A stretch of 64,000 nucleotides of DNA from Mycobacterium sp. Lineage in GTDB: Bacteria > Actinomycetota > Actinomycetes > Mycobacteriales > Mycobacteriaceae. The stretch is from assembly GCF_025933915.1 (NCBI RefSeq), contig NZ_JAICZA010000002.1, positions 17,713 to 81,712 on the forward strand. The letters are read 5' to 3'. The position numbers and the translations under genes were made by a program. This document shows positions 28,667-40,275 of the stretch, piece after piece. Under the pieces are notes generated by a model. It had not been told where the DNA came from, did no database searches, and was given only the letters and a program-made list of their open reading frames with translations. Numbering within the stretch: position 1 is the stretch's first letter; every line of letters starts with the position of its first letter.

Positions 28667-28978
28667 CTACTTGATACCGGTGACCTTCAGGACCGTCAGC
28701 TGCTGACGGTGTCCCTGACGCTTGTGGTAACCGGTCTTGTTCTTGAACTTGTGGATACGGATCTTGGGGCCCTTGGTGTGCTCGAGCACCTCGCCGGTGA
28801 CCGCGACCTTGGCCAGCGCGGCCGCGTCGGTGGTCACCTTGGCGCCGTCCACCACCAGGGCGACGGGCAGCGACACGTTCGAACCCGGCTCAGAGTCGAG
28901 CTTCTCGACCTTGACCACGTCCCCGACGGCGACCTTGTACTGCTTGCCGCCCGTCTTGACGATTGCGTAGGTCGCCAT
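28667..28978 (-). CDS. rplU: Ribosomal protein L21 (bL21)
   Basis: The 103-residue protein has the bL21 core [20 protein letters not shown] and the C-terminal [19 protein letters not shown]. It binds 23S rRNA in the 50S subunit. An AGGAG-type site (28985-28999, minus strand) precedes the ATG. The 214-bp gap to rne upstream must hold the operon promoter. Confidence 0.98.
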   Translation of the reverse strand: MATYAIVKTGGKQYKVAVGDVVKVEKLDSEPGSNVSLPVALVVDGAKVTTDAAALAKVAVTGEVLEHTKGPKIRIHKFKNKTGYHKRQGHRQQLTVLKVTGIK

Positions 28979-29192
28979 CGTTGCTCTGCTCCTTCTCCTA
29001 GCCGCTGCTCAGCGCGTCGCGCGCGAACCAGCCGCGGTGCACGTGGTGGGTCTGGGTTGCGGGCCTGCGCCGATTCCCCGGGAGTCCCGCTGCCGCCGGC
29101 CAAACTTTAGTCGCCCGGCCTGACGACAACTGTCCAAGGGTACGTGACCAGCGGCTACAGGGTCAAACCGGACACGGCCGGGTTTTCGGCGC

Positions 29193-32060
29193 TCAGTCCC
29201 CGTGGATCGGCGGTCCGGCCGGCCGGCCGGCCGCGCGTCGGCGCCGGGGGCGACCGGAGACCGAGCCACCCGCGCCCGCCCCGGCAGAGCGCTGCCCAGC
29301 GTCGCCGTCGTCGGACTCGTCGGAGTCCTCGTCGTCCAGGTCGTCGTCGTCCAGCTCGAGATCCTCGTCATCGTCGCCCAGGTCTTCCTCGTCGTCGAGG
29401 TCGTCGTCGTCCGAATCGTCGTCATCGTCCGAGTCCTCGTCGTCGTCCGAATCGTCGTCATCGTCGTCCGAGTCCTCATCGTCGTCCGAGTCCTCATCGT
29501 CGTCCGAGTCCTCGTCGTCGGTGTCGTCGAAGTCCTCCTGGTCGGTGTCCGCGATGTCCTCGTCGCGGGCCGCCTTCGTCTCGTCGAACTCGTCGGTGAC
29601 TTCCTCGGTGGCCTCGTCGGACTCGTCGTCGTCGGATGCCCCCTGCGTGGACGAGCCGGCGGCCATCGCCTTGAACATCGGATGCTCGCCGGGCGAGTGG
29701 GCCGGCACCTTGGCCACCACCGGCTCCTCGGCCTTGTTCTTCTTGCGCCGGCCGCGGCGGCCGCCCGACTCGGACTTGCGACCGTTCGACGGGGCCGAAT
29801 CCACCGGGTCGGTGTGCAGCAAGATCCCGCGACCACCACAGTTCGAGCAGGACGTCGAGAAGGCCTCGACCAGCCCGGTGCCCAACCGCTTGCGGGTCAG
29901 CTGGACCAAACCGAGCGAGGTCACCTCGGACACCTGATGACGGGTGCGGTCGCGGGCCAGTGCCTCGGTGAGCCGGCGCAGGACCAAATCACGGTTCGAC
30001 TCCAGCACCATGTCGATGAAGTCGATGACCACGATGCCGCCGATGTCGCGCAACCGCAGTTGGCGCACGATCTCCTCGGCCGCCTCGAGGTTGTTCTTGG
30101 TGACCGTCTGCTCGAGGTTGCCCCCGGACCCGGTGAACTTGCCGGTGTTGACGTCGACCACGGTCATCGCCTCGGTCCGGTCGATCACCAGCGTGCCGCC
30201 CGATGGCAACCAGACCTTCCGGTCCATCGCCTTGGCCAGCTGCTCGTCGATCCGGTGCACCGCGAACACATCCGGTCCGCCCGATCCGTCCGGCCCGGCG
30301 GCCGGCTCGTACTTGTTCAGCTTCGAAACCAAGTCGGGCGCAACGGAATTCACGTATTCGTTGATGGTGTTCCAGGCCTCGTCACCGGAGACGATCAGGC
30401 CGGCGAAGTCTTCGTTGAACAGATCGCGGATGACCTTGACCAGCACGTCGGGCTCTTCGTACAGAGCCACCGCGGCGCCGGCGGCCTTCTTCTTGGTCTC
30501 GGTCGCCTTGCCGTCGATCTCGTTCCACCGCTCCTGCAAGCGGGTGACGTCACCGCGGATGTCGTCTTCTTTGACGCCCTCGGATGCGGTCCGGATGATC
30601 ACCCCCGCGTCGGACGGCACCACCTCGCGCAGGATCTCCTTGAGACGCTGGCGTTCGGTGTCGGGCAACTTGCGGCTGATCCCTGTCGACGACGCGCCCG
30701 GCACATAGACCAGGTAGCGGCCCGCCAGCGACACCTGCGTGGTGAGCCGCGCGCCCTTGTGTCCGACCGGATCCTTGCTGACCTGGACGACGACGTAGTC
30801 GCCGGGCTTGAGGGCCTTTTCGATCTTGCGCTCGGCTCCGCCCAGCCCCGCGGCTTCCCAGTTGACCTCACCGGCGTAGAGCACACCGTTGCGGCCGCGG
30901 CCGATGTCGACGAAGGCCGCCTCCATCGAGGGCAGCACGTTCTGCACGATGCCGAGGTAGATGTTGCCCACCAGGGAGGCCGACGCGGCCGAGGTGACGA
31001 AGTGCTCGACGACGATGCCGTCCTCGAGCACCGCGATCTGCGTATACCGCGAACCTTGGTGCGGCGGCTCGCTGCGGACCCGGTCGCGGACGACCATGAC
31101 GCGTTCGACGGCCTCGCGGCGCGCCAAGAATTCGGCCTCGGTCAGCACCGGGGGGCGGCGCCGCCCGGCGTCGCGGCCGTCTCGGCGCCGTTGCCGCTTG
31201 GCCTCCAGCCGAGTCGAGCCGTCGATGCCCTTGATCTCGCTGCTCGCACTGCTGCCGGAGCCGTCGCCGCCGTTCTTGCCATTGCGGGGCGGCCGCTCGT
31301 GCACCACCGTGTTCGGCGGGTCGTCGGGCGATGGCACCTCGTCGTTGTCGTCGCCCGATCCGGACTTGCGGCGGCGGCGCCTGCGGCGGCGGCGATTGCC
31401 ACCATCCGGCGAACCGTCGTCACCGCCGTCGGAGTCGTCGTCGTCGGAATCGTCGTCGTCGGCATCGGCGGAATCGGCGGAGTCGGACTGGGCGCCTTTC
31501 GTGCCCCGGCCCTGCGGCTCGTCGTCGTCGCCGTCGTTTTGGCCCTCGGGCCCGCCCTGCTCGCCGCGACCGCGGCCGCGACCGCGACGGCCGCGCCGGC
31601 GCCGGCGGTTTGACGGCCGATCGGCCTGCTCGTCGTCGTCGTCGCTGTCGGAATCGTCGGAGTCGGCGCCCTCGGCGGTACCGCTCTCGTCCTCGCCGTC
31701 GAGCGGCTGCGGTGCGACGAAGAGCGGCATGTAGTGCGGTCGCTCGGCGACGTTGTCGGGAGTCTCCAGCATCAGCCGCGATTCGGGCTCGTCGGCACCT
31801 GTGTCTTCGCTGCCGCCCGCGTTCTCGGGGCTCTCCTGGGGCTGGGCGGCCAGCAGGTCACGCACCCGCACCGCGTCGGCGCGGTCCACGGTGGAATGTG
31901 CGCTCCGAATCCGCCCATCGAGCGCGCTGAGCGCGTCCAGCACCCGCTTGCTGGTGGTTCCCAGCGTTCGGGCCAGCGAATGAACCCTCAACCGATCGGG
32001 AAGGTCCTCGGACCGAGTCGATTCTTCTGATGGCTCTGCAGTTGGTGCACCGTCTACCAC
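29193..32060 (-). CDS. rne: Ribonuclease E/G
   Basis: The 955-residue protein is the main endoribonuclease of RNA decay and rRNA processing. An N-terminal extension with an IF2-N-like segment (about 25-55) and acidic/basic low-complexity stretches (about 110-300) precede the catalytic core (about 330-780), which has the S1 domain, the metal site VVDVNTGKFTG and the zinc link CSNCGGRG. The C-terminal part (about 850-930) is an extreme Asp/Glu/Ser tract. The two-sided layout is typical of actinobacterial RNase E. The GTG start has CTTGAGGAG upstream. The equivalent is Rv2444c. Confidence 0.96.
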   Translation of the reverse strand: MVDGAPTAEPSEESTRSEDLPDRLRVHSLARTLGTTSKRVLDALSALDGRIRSAHSTVDRADAVRVRDLLAAQPQESPENAGGSEDTGADEPESRLMLETPDNVAERPHYMPLFVAPQPLDGEDESGTAEGADSDDSDSDDDDEQADRPSNRRRRRGRRGRGRGRGEQGGPEGQNDGDDDEPQGRGTKGAQSDSADSADADDDDSDDDDSDGGDDGSPDGGNRRRRRRRRRKSGSGDDNDEVPSPDDPPNTVVHERPPRNGKNGGDGSGSSASSEIKGIDGSTRLEAKRQRRRDGRDAGRRRPPVLTEAEFLARREAVERVMVVRDRVRSEPPHQGSRYTQIAVLEDGIVVEHFVTSAASASLVGNIYLGIVQNVLPSMEAAFVDIGRGRNGVLYAGEVNWEAAGLGGAERKIEKALKPGDYVVVQVSKDPVGHKGARLTTQVSLAGRYLVYVPGASSTGISRKLPDTERQRLKEILREVVPSDAGVIIRTASEGVKEDDIRGDVTRLQERWNEIDGKATETKKKAAGAAVALYEEPDVLVKVIRDLFNEDFAGLIVSGDEAWNTINEYVNSVAPDLVSKLNKYEPAAGPDGSGGPDVFAVHRIDEQLAKAMDRKVWLPSGGTLVIDRTEAMTVVDVNTGKFTGSGGNLEQTVTKNNLEAAEEIVRQLRLRDIGGIVVIDFIDMVLESNRDLVLRRLTEALARDRTRHQVSEVTSLGLVQLTRKRLGTGLVEAFSTSCSNCGGRGILLHTDPVDSAPSNGRKSESGGRRGRRKKNKAEEPVVAKVPAHSPGEHPMFKAMAAGSSTQGASDDDESDEATEEVTDEFDETKAARDEDIADTDQEDFDDTDDEDSDDDEDSDDDEDSDDDDDDSDDDEDSDDDDDSDDDDLDDEEDLGDDDEDLELDDDDLDDEDSDESDDGDAGQRSAGAGAGGSVSGRPRRRRAAGRPAGPPIHGD
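29320..29525 (-). repeat. Trinucleotide-rich tract coding for the acidic tail of RNase E
   Basis: This about 205-bp stretch is built almost only from GAC, GAG, GAT and TCC-type codons on the minus strand and encodes Asp/Glu/Ser repeats such as DEDSDDDEDSDDDEDS. Short internal units of 21-24 bp recur, so length changes by slippage are likely between strains. Confidence 0.8.
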
Positions 32061-32403
32061 GTATTCTCCTCAAGCCCCCGGGCGCGTCTTTGCGACGCGG
32101 CCACGCGAGGGCTTCGCTATGGGCCCGGGTCACTTCTCCCGGGCTTGTGATGGTCTCGCCCCGAGCGGCTCAGGTTAGAACCCACTCGGCGCCGTGCTGA
32201 ATGACGGCCTGACATGCAGCGAACCAAGGCGACGGGGCTATGGTCGCGCTTGTCCAAGTCTTCATTCGGGTGTCTGAAGCCGGTCCGGCGACGTTCACCC
32301 GAGATCAGTATCCCACATCACGCCGCGGCCCAACCCACACCTGATGCAGCCCGATGCGGCGAACACCGGTCAGCGCGGCACCACGAGACCGATCGTCGCA
32401 GCT
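32061..32403 (-). promoter_or_regulatory. rne leader and promoter region
   Basis: No gene is seen in this 343-bp gap. Reading toward rne, two stable hairpins occur: GCCCGGG/CCCGGGC (32123-32144, 8-nt loop) and CGCGTC/GACGCG (32083-32099, 5-nt loop), the latter 23 nt before the GTG. RNase E commonly controls its own mRNA through the 5' leader, and a long mycobacterial rne leader is known; these hairpins are candidates for that function. Confidence 0.5.
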
Positions 32404-32814
32404 CTAGGCGCCGGGAAACCAGAGCGCGATTTCTCGCTTCGCGGACTCGATCGAATCCGAGCCATGCACCAGATTGAACTGGGTCTCGAGCCCGAAATCG
32501 CCCCGGATCGTGCCGGGGATCGCCTTCTCGACCGGGTCGGTACCGCCCGCGAGCTGCCGAAACGCCGCGATCGCCCGCGGCCCCTCCACGATGGCCGCCA
32601 CCACCGGCCCCGAGGTGATGAACTCCAGCAACGGCTCGAAGAAGGGCTTGCCCTCGTGTTCCGCGTAATGCTGGGCGGCGAGGTCTTGGCTGACGTGCCG
32701 GAGTTCCAGCGCGGCGATGGTGAGGCCTTTTCGCTCGATCCGGCCGATGATCTCCCCCACCAGCTGTCGCTGGACGCCGTCCGGCTTGATCAGTACCAAT
32801 GTCCGTTCCGTCAC
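32404..32814 (-). CDS. ndk: Nucleoside diphosphate kinase
   Basis: The 136-residue enzyme exchanges gamma phosphates between nucleoside di- and triphosphates. It has the N-terminal [12 protein letters not shown], the active-site NLVHGSDS with His117, and the short C-terminus ALWFPGA usual in mycobacteria. The equivalent is Rv2445c. It lies downstream of the folC-DUF4233 chain after a 63-bp gap. Confidence 0.98.
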   Translation of the reverse strand: MTERTLVLIKPDGVQRQLVGEIIGRIERKGLTIAALELRHVSQDLAAQHYAEHEGKPFFEPLLEFITSGPVVAAIVEGPRAIAAFRQLAGGTDPVEKAIPGTIRGDFGLETQFNLVHGSDSIESAKREIALWFPGA

Positions 32815-32877
32815 GGCGGACAGCGTACATAACCAGGTGGCAATGCGGCGGGTCCGTGCTCGTGTCCTTGCGCGGGC

Positions 32878-33264
32878 CTACCCCTGTCGGCGCCGAACCT
32901 CGGCCCGGAAGTAGGCGATCAGGGCCCACAGCCCGCTGAACAGCACGCCGATGAACCCCACCCCGGGGTACACGGCGAAGCCGGCGAGCAGGATCACTTG
33001 CACGCCCAGGTTGGCCCAGATGGCCCACGGTTTGCGCTGCACCCCGGCCATCAGGATCAGCAGTACGGCCAGGCCGACCAGGTAGGTCAGCGACGCCGTC
33101 GTCAGGCCGCCGCCGACCGCGCCCACCACCGGTATCGCCAGCAGCACCACGATGGCCTCGAGGATCAGCGTCAGAGCCATCACCGCGCCGAAGCTGCGCC
33201 AGGGGTCGGCCGGTGGCGTCGGGCCCGGCTCCTCGGGGTTCTGGGGTGGGTCCGGTTGGGTCAT
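32878..33264 (-). CDS. DUF4233-type membrane protein
   Basis: The 128-residue protein has four likely membrane helices (about residues 23-45, 50-68, 73-93 and 98-116), a proline-rich N-terminus and a basic end. It matches the mycobacterial family of Rv2446c, always next to folC. The function is unknown. The ATG overlaps the folC stop (ATGA). Confidence 0.85.
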   Translation of the reverse strand: MTQPDPPQNPEEPGPTPPADPWRSFGAVMALTLILEAIVVLLAIPVVGAVGGGLTTASLTYLVGLAVLLILMAGVQRKPWAIWANLGVQVILLAGFAVYPGVGFIGVLFSGLWALIAYFRAEVRRRQG

Positions 33265-34706
33265 TGCGGATCACGCCCGAACAGGGTGCGCGCCGCGCCG
33301 GCGGTGACGACCGAACCGGTGATGACGATGCCGGTTCCGGAGAAGGCTTCGGCGTGCCCGTCGAGCGCGGCGTCGTCGACCAGCGCGGTCGCGACGTCGA
33401 TGGCGTCGCGCAGGTTCTCGGCGGTGCTCACCCTGTCGGGTCCGAACCGCTCGCGCGCCGCCAAGGCCAGCGACTCGACGTCGAGCGCGCGCGGGGACCC
33501 GTTGTGGGTCACGACGACGGCGTCGAACACCGGCTGCAGGGCGGCGAGGATGCCGTCGACATCCTTGTCGGCGAGCACGCTGAGCACCCCGACGAGATAG
33601 CGGAAGTCGAACTCGCCGGCCAGCGTCTGGGCCAGCGCGACCGCACCGGCGGGATTGTGCGCGGCGTCGATGAACACCGTGGGCGCGCCACGCATCCGCT
33701 CCAGCCGGCCGGGGCTGGCGACGGCGGCGAATCCGGCGCGGACGGCCTCGACGTCGAGCTGACGCTGCGCGCCGGCGCCGAAGAACGCCTCGACCGCCGC
33801 CAGCGCCAGCGCGGCGTTGTGCGCCTGGTGTTCGCCGTGCAGCGGCAGGTAGACATCGGAATACACGCCGCCGAGTCCCTGCAGCGTCAGCACCTGTCCG
33901 CCGATGGCGACCTGGCGGCCCAGGACGGCGAACTCCGAGTCCTCGCGGGCCACCGCGGCATCGGCTTGCACGGTTTGGGCCAACAACACTTCCATCACTT
34001 CGGGCGCCTGGCGCGCGATGACCGCGACGGTGTCCGGTGCGCCCTCCGGCGCCCGGGTGATGATGCCGGCCTTCTCCCCGGCGATGCCGGCGAGATCGTC
34101 GCCCAGGTATTCGACGTGGTCGATGGCGATCGGGGTGATGACCGCGACCGGCGCGTTGATGACGTTGGTGGCATCCCAGCGTCCACCCATCCCCACCTCG
34201 ACCACGGCGACGTCGACGGGGGCGTCGGCGAACGCGGCGAACGCCATCGCGGTCAGCACCTCGAACTTGCTCATCGACGGACCGCCGGCGGCGTGCGATT
34301 GCGCGTCGACAATCTGTACGAACGGCTCGATCTCGCGGTAGGTCGCCACGTAGTGCGCCGGGCTGATCGGCGTGGAATCGATCGAGATGCGTTCGACCGC
34401 CGACTGCAGGTGGGGGCTGGTGGTGCGCCCGGTGCGACGCTGTAGCGCGGTGATCAGCGCGTCGACCATGCGGGCCACCGAGGTCTTGCCGTTGGTGCCC
34501 GCGACGTGGATCGACGGGTAGGCGAGTTGCGGTGAACCCAAAAGGTCCATCAGCGCGCTGATGCGGGTCAGGCTCGGCTCGATTTTGGTCTCGGGCCAGC
34601 GTTGGTCCAGCAGATGCTCGACCTGCAGTAAGGACGCGATCTCGTCCGGGGTGGGAACCGCGCTGGGAACTTCGGCATCCTCAGCCCACTCGGGCGGCTC
34701 CGTCAT
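33261..34706 (-). CDS. folC: Folylpolyglutamate synthase / dihydrofolate synthase
   Basis: The 481-residue Mur-ligase-fold enzyme adds glutamate to folates and probably joins dihydropteroate to glutamate. The ATP loop is [14 protein letters not shown] (about residues 68-81), followed by the folate-ligase [12 protein letters not shown] motif and the C-terminal [10 protein letters not shown]. The start MTEPPEW was chosen because its ATG overlaps the valS stop (ATGA); the open frame further up is valS overlap. The equivalent is Rv2447c. Confidence 0.95.
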   Translation of the reverse strand: MTEPPEWAEDAEVPSAVPTPDEIASLLQVEHLLDQRWPETKIEPSLTRISALMDLLGSPQLAYPSIHVAGTNGKTSVARMVDALITALQRRTGRTTSPHLQSAVERISIDSTPISPAHYVATYREIEPFVQIVDAQSHAAGGPSMSKFEVLTAMAFAAFADAPVDVAVVEVGMGGRWDATNVINAPVAVITPIAIDHVEYLGDDLAGIAGEKAGIITRAPEGAPDTVAVIARQAPEVMEVLLAQTVQADAAVAREDSEFAVLGRQVAIGGQVLTLQGLGGVYSDVYLPLHGEHQAHNAALALAAVEAFFGAGAQRQLDVEAVRAGFAAVASPGRLERMRGAPTVFIDAAHNPAGAVALAQTLAGEFDFRYLVGVLSVLADKDVDGILAALQPVFDAVVVTHNGSPRALDVESLALAARERFGPDRVSTAENLRDAIDVATALVDDAALDGHAEAFSGTGIVITGSVVTAGAARTLFGRDPQ

Positions 34707-37351
34707 TGCATCCCGGCTAGCCGCGCGTTGATCCGCTCGGTTTCTTCTTGGGCCAGGCGTTGACGGTCCCGGATCTTGTCGACGACGTTTTGCGGGGCCT
34801 TGCCCAAGAAGTCCTCGTTGGCCAATTTGGCGGTGGTCGACGCCAGCTCCTTGTGCGCAGCGGCCAGATCCTTTTCCAGTCGGCGACGCTCGGCGGCGAC
34901 GTCGATGGTGCCGGAGGTGTCCAGTTCGACGACGACGGTGCCACCGCTGAGCCTGACTTCCACGGATGCCGACGGGCGGAATTGCGGCCCGGCGGCGGTG
35001 AGCCACGCCAGCGACGTCACCGCACTCACCTGGGTGCGCAGATCGGATTCCTCCACACCAGTCATCCGGGCCGGCACCTTCTGGCGGTCCGCCAGGCCTT
35101 GATCGCTGCGGAACCGGCGAACCTCGGTCACCAATTTCTGCATATCGGTAACTCGCTGTGCGGCAACCTGATCCAGGCTTATCCCGGACGACTGGGGCCA
35201 GTCGGCGATCACCAAAGTCTCCTTGCCGGTCAGCGCCTGCCACAGGGCCTCGGTGATGAACGGGATCACCGGGTGCAGCAGCCGCAGCAACGTGTCCAGC
35301 GTCGCCGCCAACACGGCCGTGGTGTGCGCGACCCCCTCGGCGAGTTGCGTCTTGGCCAATTCGACGTACCAGTCGCAGAATTCGTCCCATGCGAAGTGGT
35401 AGAGCGCCTCGCAGGCGCGGCTGAATTCGTAGTTGTCGAACGCCGAATCGACTTCCGCACGAACCTCTTCCAGGCGCCCGAGGATCCATCGGTCGGCGTC
35501 GGTGAGCTCGGTCGGCGGGGGCACGGGCGCGAGCTGAGCGCCGTTGAGGAGTGCGTAACGGGTGGCGTTGAACAGCTTGGTGCAGAAATTGCGCGACGCC
35601 CGGACGTGGTCCTCACCGATCGCCAGGTCGCCACCGGGGCTGGCGCCGCGGGCCAGCGTGAACCGCAGGGCATCGGCACCGAAGATTTCCACCCAGTCCA
35701 GCGGGTCGATGACGTTGCCCTTGGACTTGCTCATCTTGCGGCCGGACTCGTCGCGGATCAGCCCGTGCAAAAAGACATCGGTGAACGGCACCTGCGGGCC
35801 GCGTTGACCGTCCAGGGTGATGGCGTCGTCGTCACCGACGAAGGTCCCGAACATCATCATCCTGGCCACCCAGAAGAACAAGATGTCGTAACCGGTGACC
35901 AGAACGCTTGTCGGATAGAACTTTTCGAGCTCTGGGGTCTTCTCCGGCCAGCCCAAGGTGGAAAACGGCCACAGCGCAGAGGAGAACCAGGTGTCCAGGA
36001 CGTCGGGGTCCTGCTCCCAGCCTTCTGGCGGCGTTTCGTCGGGGCCCACGCAGCGCTGTTCGCCGTCGGGCCCATACCAGATCGGGATGCGATGGCCCCA
36101 CCACAGCTGCCGGGAGATGCACCAGTCGTGCATGTCGTCGACCCAGGCGAACCACCGCGGTTCCAGGCTGGCCGGGTGAATCACGGTGTCGCCGTTGCGC
36201 ACCGCGTCACCGGCGGCCTTGGCCAGCGATTCCACCCGGACCCACCACTGCAGCGACAGCCGCGGCTCGATCGGCTCACCACTGCGCTCGGAGTGTCCGA
36301 CGCTGTGCAGGTAGGGTCGCTTCTCCTCGACGATCCGACCTTCGGCCGCCAGGGCTTCGCGCACCGCGACCCGGGCCTGAAAACGGTCCATGCCGTCGAA
36401 TTGCGTTCCGGTGTCGGTGATCCGCCCGCGGGTGTCCATGATCGAGATCATCGGCAGCTGATGACGCAGGCCGATCTCGAAGTCATTGGGGTCATGCGCG
36501 GGTGTGACTTTGACTGCGCCGGTGCCGAATTCGGGATCCACATGCTCGTCGGCGACCACGACGAGCTGACGGTCCACAAACGGGTGCGGCAGGCTGGTGC
36601 CGACCAGGTGACGGTAGCGATCGTCGTCGGGGTGCACCGCGATCGCGGTGTCGCCGAGCATCGTCTCCATCCGGGTGGTGGCGACCACGATGTGCGGTTG
36701 TGAGTCGTCCATCGAGCCGTACCGGAACGACACCAGTTCGCCCTCGACGTCAAGGTAGTTGACCTCGAGATCCGAGATCGCCGTCTCGAGAATCGGCGAC
36801 CAGTTGACCAGCCGCTCCGCTTGATAGATCAAACCGGCGACGTAGAGCCGCTTGAAGATCGTGCGGACCGCCCGTGACAGGCCCTCGTCCATGGTGAACC
36901 GGTCGCGGCTCCAGTCCACCCCGTCGCCGAGCCGGCGCATCTGCCCACCGATGGCCCCGCCGGACTCGCGCTTCCAGTCCCACACCTTCTCGACGAACAG
37001 CTCCCGACCGAAGTCCTCCTTGGCCTTACCGTCGACCGCAAGCTGCTTTTCCACCACGCTCTGCGTGGCGATACCGGCGTGGTCCATGCCCGGCTGCCAC
37101 AACACCTCATATCCCTGCATCCGCTTGCGGCGGGTCAGGGCGTCCATCATGGTGTGCTCCAGCGCATGGCCCATGTGCAGGCTGCCGGTCACGTTCGGCG
37201 GCGGCAGCACGATCGAGTAGCCGGGCTTGTGGCTGGCCGGGTCCGCCGCGAAGTACCCGGCATCCACCCACTTCTGGTAGATGGCGCTTTCGGCCGCAGC
37301 GGGGTCCCACGACTTGGGCAGGTCGGTGGCGGGGCTGCGGCTGGCGGTCAC
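34703..37351 (-). CDS. valS: Valyl-tRNA synthetase
   Basis: The 882-residue class I synthetase has the HIGH-type motif [18 protein letters not shown] (about residues 50-67), an editing (CP1) domain, the KMSKS loop in RKMSKSKGN (about residue 540), an anticodon domain and a C-terminal coiled coil (about 815-880). The GTG start gives [17 protein letters not shown]. Size is normal for ValRS. It heads the valS-folC-DUF4233 chain. Confidence 0.98.
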   Translation of the reverse strand: MTASRSPATDLPKSWDPAAAESAIYQKWVDAGYFAADPASHKPGYSIVLPPPNVTGSLHMGHALEHTMMDALTRRKRMQGYEVLWQPGMDHAGIATQSVVEKQLAVDGKAKEDFGRELFVEKVWDWKRESGGAIGGQMRRLGDGVDWSRDRFTMDEGLSRAVRTIFKRLYVAGLIYQAERLVNWSPILETAISDLEVNYLDVEGELVSFRYGSMDDSQPHIVVATTRMETMLGDTAIAVHPDDDRYRHLVGTSLPHPFVDRQLVVVADEHVDPEFGTGAVKVTPAHDPNDFEIGLRHQLPMISIMDTRGRITDTGTQFDGMDRFQARVAVREALAAEGRIVEEKRPYLHSVGHSERSGEPIEPRLSLQWWVRVESLAKAAGDAVRNGDTVIHPASLEPRWFAWVDDMHDWCISRQLWWGHRIPIWYGPDGEQRCVGPDETPPEGWEQDPDVLDTWFSSALWPFSTLGWPEKTPELEKFYPTSVLVTGYDILFFWVARMMMFGTFVGDDDAITLDGQRGPQVPFTDVFLHGLIRDESGRKMSKSKGNVIDPLDWVEIFGADALRFTLARGASPGGDLAIGEDHVRASRNFCTKLFNATRYALLNGAQLAPVPPPTELTDADRWILGRLEEVRAEVDSAFDNYEFSRACEALYHFAWDEFCDWYVELAKTQLAEGVAHTTAVLAATLDTLLRLLHPVIPFITEALWQALTGKETLVIADWPQSSGISLDQVAAQRVTDMQKLVTEVRRFRSDQGLADRQKVPARMTGVEESDLRTQVSAVTSLAWLTAAGPQFRPSASVEVRLSGGTVVVELDTSGTIDVAAERRRLEKDLAAAHKELASTTAKLANEDFLGKAPQNVVDKIRDRQRLAQEETERINARLAGMQ

Positions 37352-37409
37352 CCGTCAATTCTAGGGAGCGCTGTTTACCCCCATGTAAGTGCCCGAACCG
37401 TGAGCCGGG

Positions 37410-38669
37410 TCACTGTGCCAGCCGGTCAACCTGCAAGGACACACCCGCGGCGGGGAATCGGTCCAGCAGAGCGTCGCCCATCGCCGCCGCGGGCGTGAGG
37501 ACGCCATGCAGGTCTGGGAGCTTGTCACGGTCGAATGCCAACGCGAGGCCGCACTCCCCCAGCAACACCGACGTCGCCTTGTAGCCGGGGTCGCCGCGTT
37601 GCTCCATGCGCGCCACGTACCGGGCGCCGGTGGTTGTGGTGGTGTAGGTCTCGATCCGGTAGTAGCCGCGCTCCCGCGCGGCCGGGCTGGGGCCGGTTCC
37701 GGGTTTGGGCACGATGCGCTCCACCAGCCGGCGCGGCAGCAGCCGGAAAAAGCGGCTGCCCAACCCGAAGGTTGCGGCGGCAGCCCCGCCCACCACAGCG
37801 GAGGCCACCGGTGCGATCGGCGAGGACCCCAGGCTCATGCTTTCGCTGTAGCGCAATTCACGCCCGTACGCCCAGTCCAGCAATGCATTGCTGCGCCGTA
37901 CGATCCGCGTGTTGTAGGGCGCCATGACGAAACCCGCGGTCCACAGCCCACTCAGTTCCGGCGCGATCCGACGACCTCGACGCCACGGCAGGTCGGGCTG
38001 CGCCCCGATTTCAGGTTCGGCGCCGCGGTCGCTGCTCAGCGTGTATGGGTCGGCGAGTTGGCGCCGGACCTCGGGATCACGCGACGCGCTATCCAGCACC
38101 TCCAGCATCGATGCGACGGTGCCACCGGAAACCCCGCCGGAGAAGGAACGGACCACGAGGTCGGTGTCGACGAGCTCGCCGGCGCCGTCGTCACGCGCAG
38201 CACGGTAGAGCCCATACACGCTGAGGTCTGAAGGGACGGAATCGAATCCGCACGCGTGCACGATGCGGGCACCGGTGTCCGCGGCCTGCTTGTGGAATTG
38301 GTCGATGCTGTCGCGGACGAACATCGCCTCTCCGGTCAGATCGGCGTAGTCGGTTCCCGCGGCGGCGCAGGCGGCCACCAGCGGCAACCCGTAGCGGGTG
38401 TAGGGCCCGACCGTGGTGATGACGACTTGGGTGCGCGCCGCCATCTCGTTCAGCGTCGAGGGCGAGGAGGCGTCTGCGTTCAGGACGGGCCACGACTGCG
38501 CGGGTTCGCCCAGCGTGTCGCGGACGGCGCGCAATCGGTCGGGCGACCTGCCGGCCAGCGCGACCCGTTTGTCAGGTGCCGAGCTGGCCAGGTATTCGGC
38601 AGTGAGCTTGCCGACGAAGCCGGTCGCCCCGTACAGCACAATGTCGAATTCGCGCGGCGTTGCGGTCAC
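37410..38669 (-). CDS. Saccharopine dehydrogenase-like / trans-acting enoyl reductase family protein
   Basis: The 419-residue protein has an N-terminal Rossmann motif VLYGATGFVGKLTAEYL (about residues 11-27), the VVITTVGPYTRYG segment and the ACGFDSVPSDL motif. This is the family of Rv2449c and of Rv2953, the trans-acting enoyl reductase of phthiocerol synthesis. A hydrophobic patch at about 285-305 may sit on membranes or polyketide synthases. The substrate is unknown; no polyketide synthase is in this window. Confidence 0.85.
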   Translation of the reverse strand: MTATPREFDIVLYGATGFVGKLTAEYLASSAPDKRVALAGRSPDRLRAVRDTLGEPAQSWPVLNADASSPSTLNEMAARTQVVITTVGPYTRYGLPLVAACAAAGTDYADLTGEAMFVRDSIDQFHKQAADTGARIVHACGFDSVPSDLSVYGLYRAARDDGAGELVDTDLVVRSFSGGVSGGTVASMLEVLDSASRDPEVRRQLADPYTLSSDRGAEPEIGAQPDLPWRRGRRIAPELSGLWTAGFVMAPYNTRIVRRSNALLDWAYGRELRYSESMSLGSSPIAPVASAVVGGAAAATFGLGSRFFRLLPRRLVERIVPKPGTGPSPAARERGYYRIETYTTTTTGARYVARMEQRGDPGYKATSVLLGECGLALAFDRDKLPDLHGVLTPAAAMGDALLDRFPAAGVSLQVDRLAQ

Positions 38670-38713
38670 GAGCCTGACGCTACCCGACGGCGGGGGCGGC
38701 GACGGCTGGAGCT

Positions 38714-38747
38714 AAGGAGTGCCGGGCACAGCGGCCCGGCACTCCTT
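38714..38747 (-). terminator. Intrinsic-type terminator after rpfE
   Basis: Arms of 14 bp (38714-38727 and 38734-38747; AAGGAGTGCCGGGC and its complement) flank a 6-nt loop. It follows the rpfE stop by 25 bp. It is the strongest short hairpin of the window. The flanking bases are weakly A/T rich. Confidence 0.85.
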
Positions 38748-38771
38748 TATGTGTGTCTGCGAAGCCGTCGA

Positions 38772-39473
<702 letters not shown>

Positions 39474-39539
39474 TCACACGCGGGTCCGTGGATTCAATTT
39501 TTTTGATTACTCTTCCGTAACCCGTTGCGGGCTAACACG

Positions 39540-40275
39540 GACCGACCGTAGAAGACGCCGAGCCATTCGTCATCTTCGGAAATCGCGTATCTCGTTTCGG
39601 TAACGAGCCGATCACGCCGCGATCGCGACCCCATTCGTGCAGGTCACCGCGGACTTTTCGGCGACGGCACGCCGATCGCACGCACAAACAAATGGTGAGC
39701 CTAATCACCCATATTTTGTGAGCTGGCGCACGTTTATTTGGGGCGTTATTGCCGATTCGCCGCAGCCACAACGGATCCGCCGTCGCTTGCCATCGGGCCG
39801 GCGCAAGGTACCGCAAGTCGAGCCGTTTCTCAGGTCGCCACGCCAGATGAGCGAGCGTCAATCATTTCTGCGACGGATTATTGTGTCCCACAACATTATT
39901 AGCTAAGCACAGACTCGCCTAACCCCGAGTTGGCCGATTCGATGATGCGTATTACCTTTTCCGACAATGTCTTTCATTGAACATCGCACTGCGACAAAGC
40001 ATTTCATGATCGGCCGGCTACGCATCACAACCCATCGGCGCCCACTCTAAACCCGTCAATGGGCGGCGCTCATCCGCACCTCGGGTTTCACGCAGTCGAA
40101 ATTTGCCACGAAGACCACGGCCGCGTACCAGGGCGGCTCTTCACGGAGCCTCAAATCGCCGCAGCGCCAACAGATCACGGTGTCCCTTGGCGCAGTCGGC
40201 CTTTGCGAAAGTACTCAACAGATCGCCATGGGCAACGCGGGCCCATTAGGGACCCGATCGGCGCAGCGTCGGGCC
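39540..40275. other. Gene-poor, AT-richer gap between rpfE and mobA
   Basis: No frame here has a recognisable product. The base composition is clearly lower in GC than the flanks (for example 39690-39950). In M. tuberculosis Rv2451 and Rv2452c lie in this place (from memory), and I see no remnant of them. The rpfE promoter must lie in the left part. Confidence 0.5.

Noticed and set aside
29320..29525. Repeat array that might be taken for CRISPR
   Set aside because: The units are short, variable and in frame inside rne; there are no spacers of constant length and no cas genes.
29202..31613. 803-codon plus-strand frame opposite rne
   Set aside because: It is the mirror of the RNase E gene. 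The runs of Val/Leu come from reading GAC/GAG repeats backwards.
39532..39861. 109-codon minus-strand frame upstream of rpfE
   Set aside because: Rich in Arg/Cys/Trp with no family resemblance; base use does not look coding.
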